Shown here piece by piece: positions 63,773 through 64,000 of a stretch of DNA of 64,000 bases. The notes under the pieces are model-generated. The model was not told the origin of the DNA and did not search any database. It worked only from the letters and a program-made list of their open reading frames with translations. Made by a program: the position numbers and the translations under genes. The first letter of the stretch is position 1. Every line of letters begins with the position of its first letter. This DNA is from Opisthocomus hoazin (lineage: Eukaryota; Chordata; Aves; Opisthocomiformes; Opisthocomidae): positions 12,537,216 through 12,601,215 of the forward strand of contig NC_134433.1 in the NCBI RefSeq assembly GCF_030867145.1. The letters run 5' to 3'.

Positions 63773-64000
63773 CACCTCCGGGGCAGGAAAGGGGTTCCCA
63801 TGGACCAGAGCCGGTGGGGGGGGGGGGCACGGTCCCCAGGGTTCAGTTGTGAAACATTAGCTTGCAGGATGTGTCCTCCAGAGGTGCGGGTGGCATCTCC
63901 CAACTTCCCCCTGCTGTTTGCTCTGTTCCTATGTGCGTGCAAATCAGTGGGTCTTGGGAGGCTCTGTTCAGGCTAAGGACATGGCTTGTTACATTTTTGG
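63773..64000 (+). other. CPD 3' UTR, cut by window end
   Basis: The sequence after the stop contains a G11 run near 63818 and no AATAAA, so the poly(A) site lies beyond the window. Confidence 0.7.

Overview
This is vertebrate nuclear DNA, most likely from a bird. It contains three split genes with canonical GT-AG introns, two CpG-island promoters, a diverged CR1-type LINE fragment and fairly short introns (CPD fits in about 25 kb). I recognised the genes by spliced translation against remembered mammalian families; no search was run. Bird is an inference from CR1 plus compactness. A turtle or crocodilian is less likely but not excluded.

Layout. Bases 1-7.4 kb are AT-rich and without recognisable genes; they hold the CR1 fragment (about 5.47-6.08 kb). 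BLMH (bleomycin hydrolase) lies on the minus strand from its TATA/CpG-island promoter near 27.0 kb down to its stop at 8305. Its 12 coding exons join without a frameshift into 455 codons plus stop, with the catalytic triad at Cys73, His372 and Asn396. TMIGD1, a small two-Ig membrane adhesion protein, follows on the minus strand (32055 down to 28651): 5 coding exons, 257 codons, ending in the PDZ-type tail ETAL. A noncoding interval of about 6.5 kb separates it from CPD (carboxypeptidase D) on the plus strand (39156-63772): 21 coding exons, 1364 codons, complete through its transmembrane segment and cytoplasmic tail. The window ends inside the CPD 3' UTR.

The order BLMH-TMIGD1-CPD, with the first two on the opposite strand to CPD, matches the conserved block next to SLC6A4 and GOSR1 on human 17q11.2 as I remember it. 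The three genes are neighbours and not a pathway: a cytosolic aminopeptidase, an epithelial adhesion molecule, and a trans-Golgi/plasma-membrane metallocarboxypeptidase.

Unusual structure is concentrated at the 5' end of BLMH. Intron 2 contains a perfect 66-bp palindrome with no spacer. The intron 1 acceptor has an uninterrupted run of 19 C. Intron 1 carries six GGTAAC motifs, three of them in RFX X-box-like inverted pairs. In CPD, two pairs of exons in domains I and II have identical lengths and phases, a record of internal duplication, and the third carboxypeptidase domain has lost all the zinc/catalytic residues I could check except one His. I found no evidence of a new multi-gene system.
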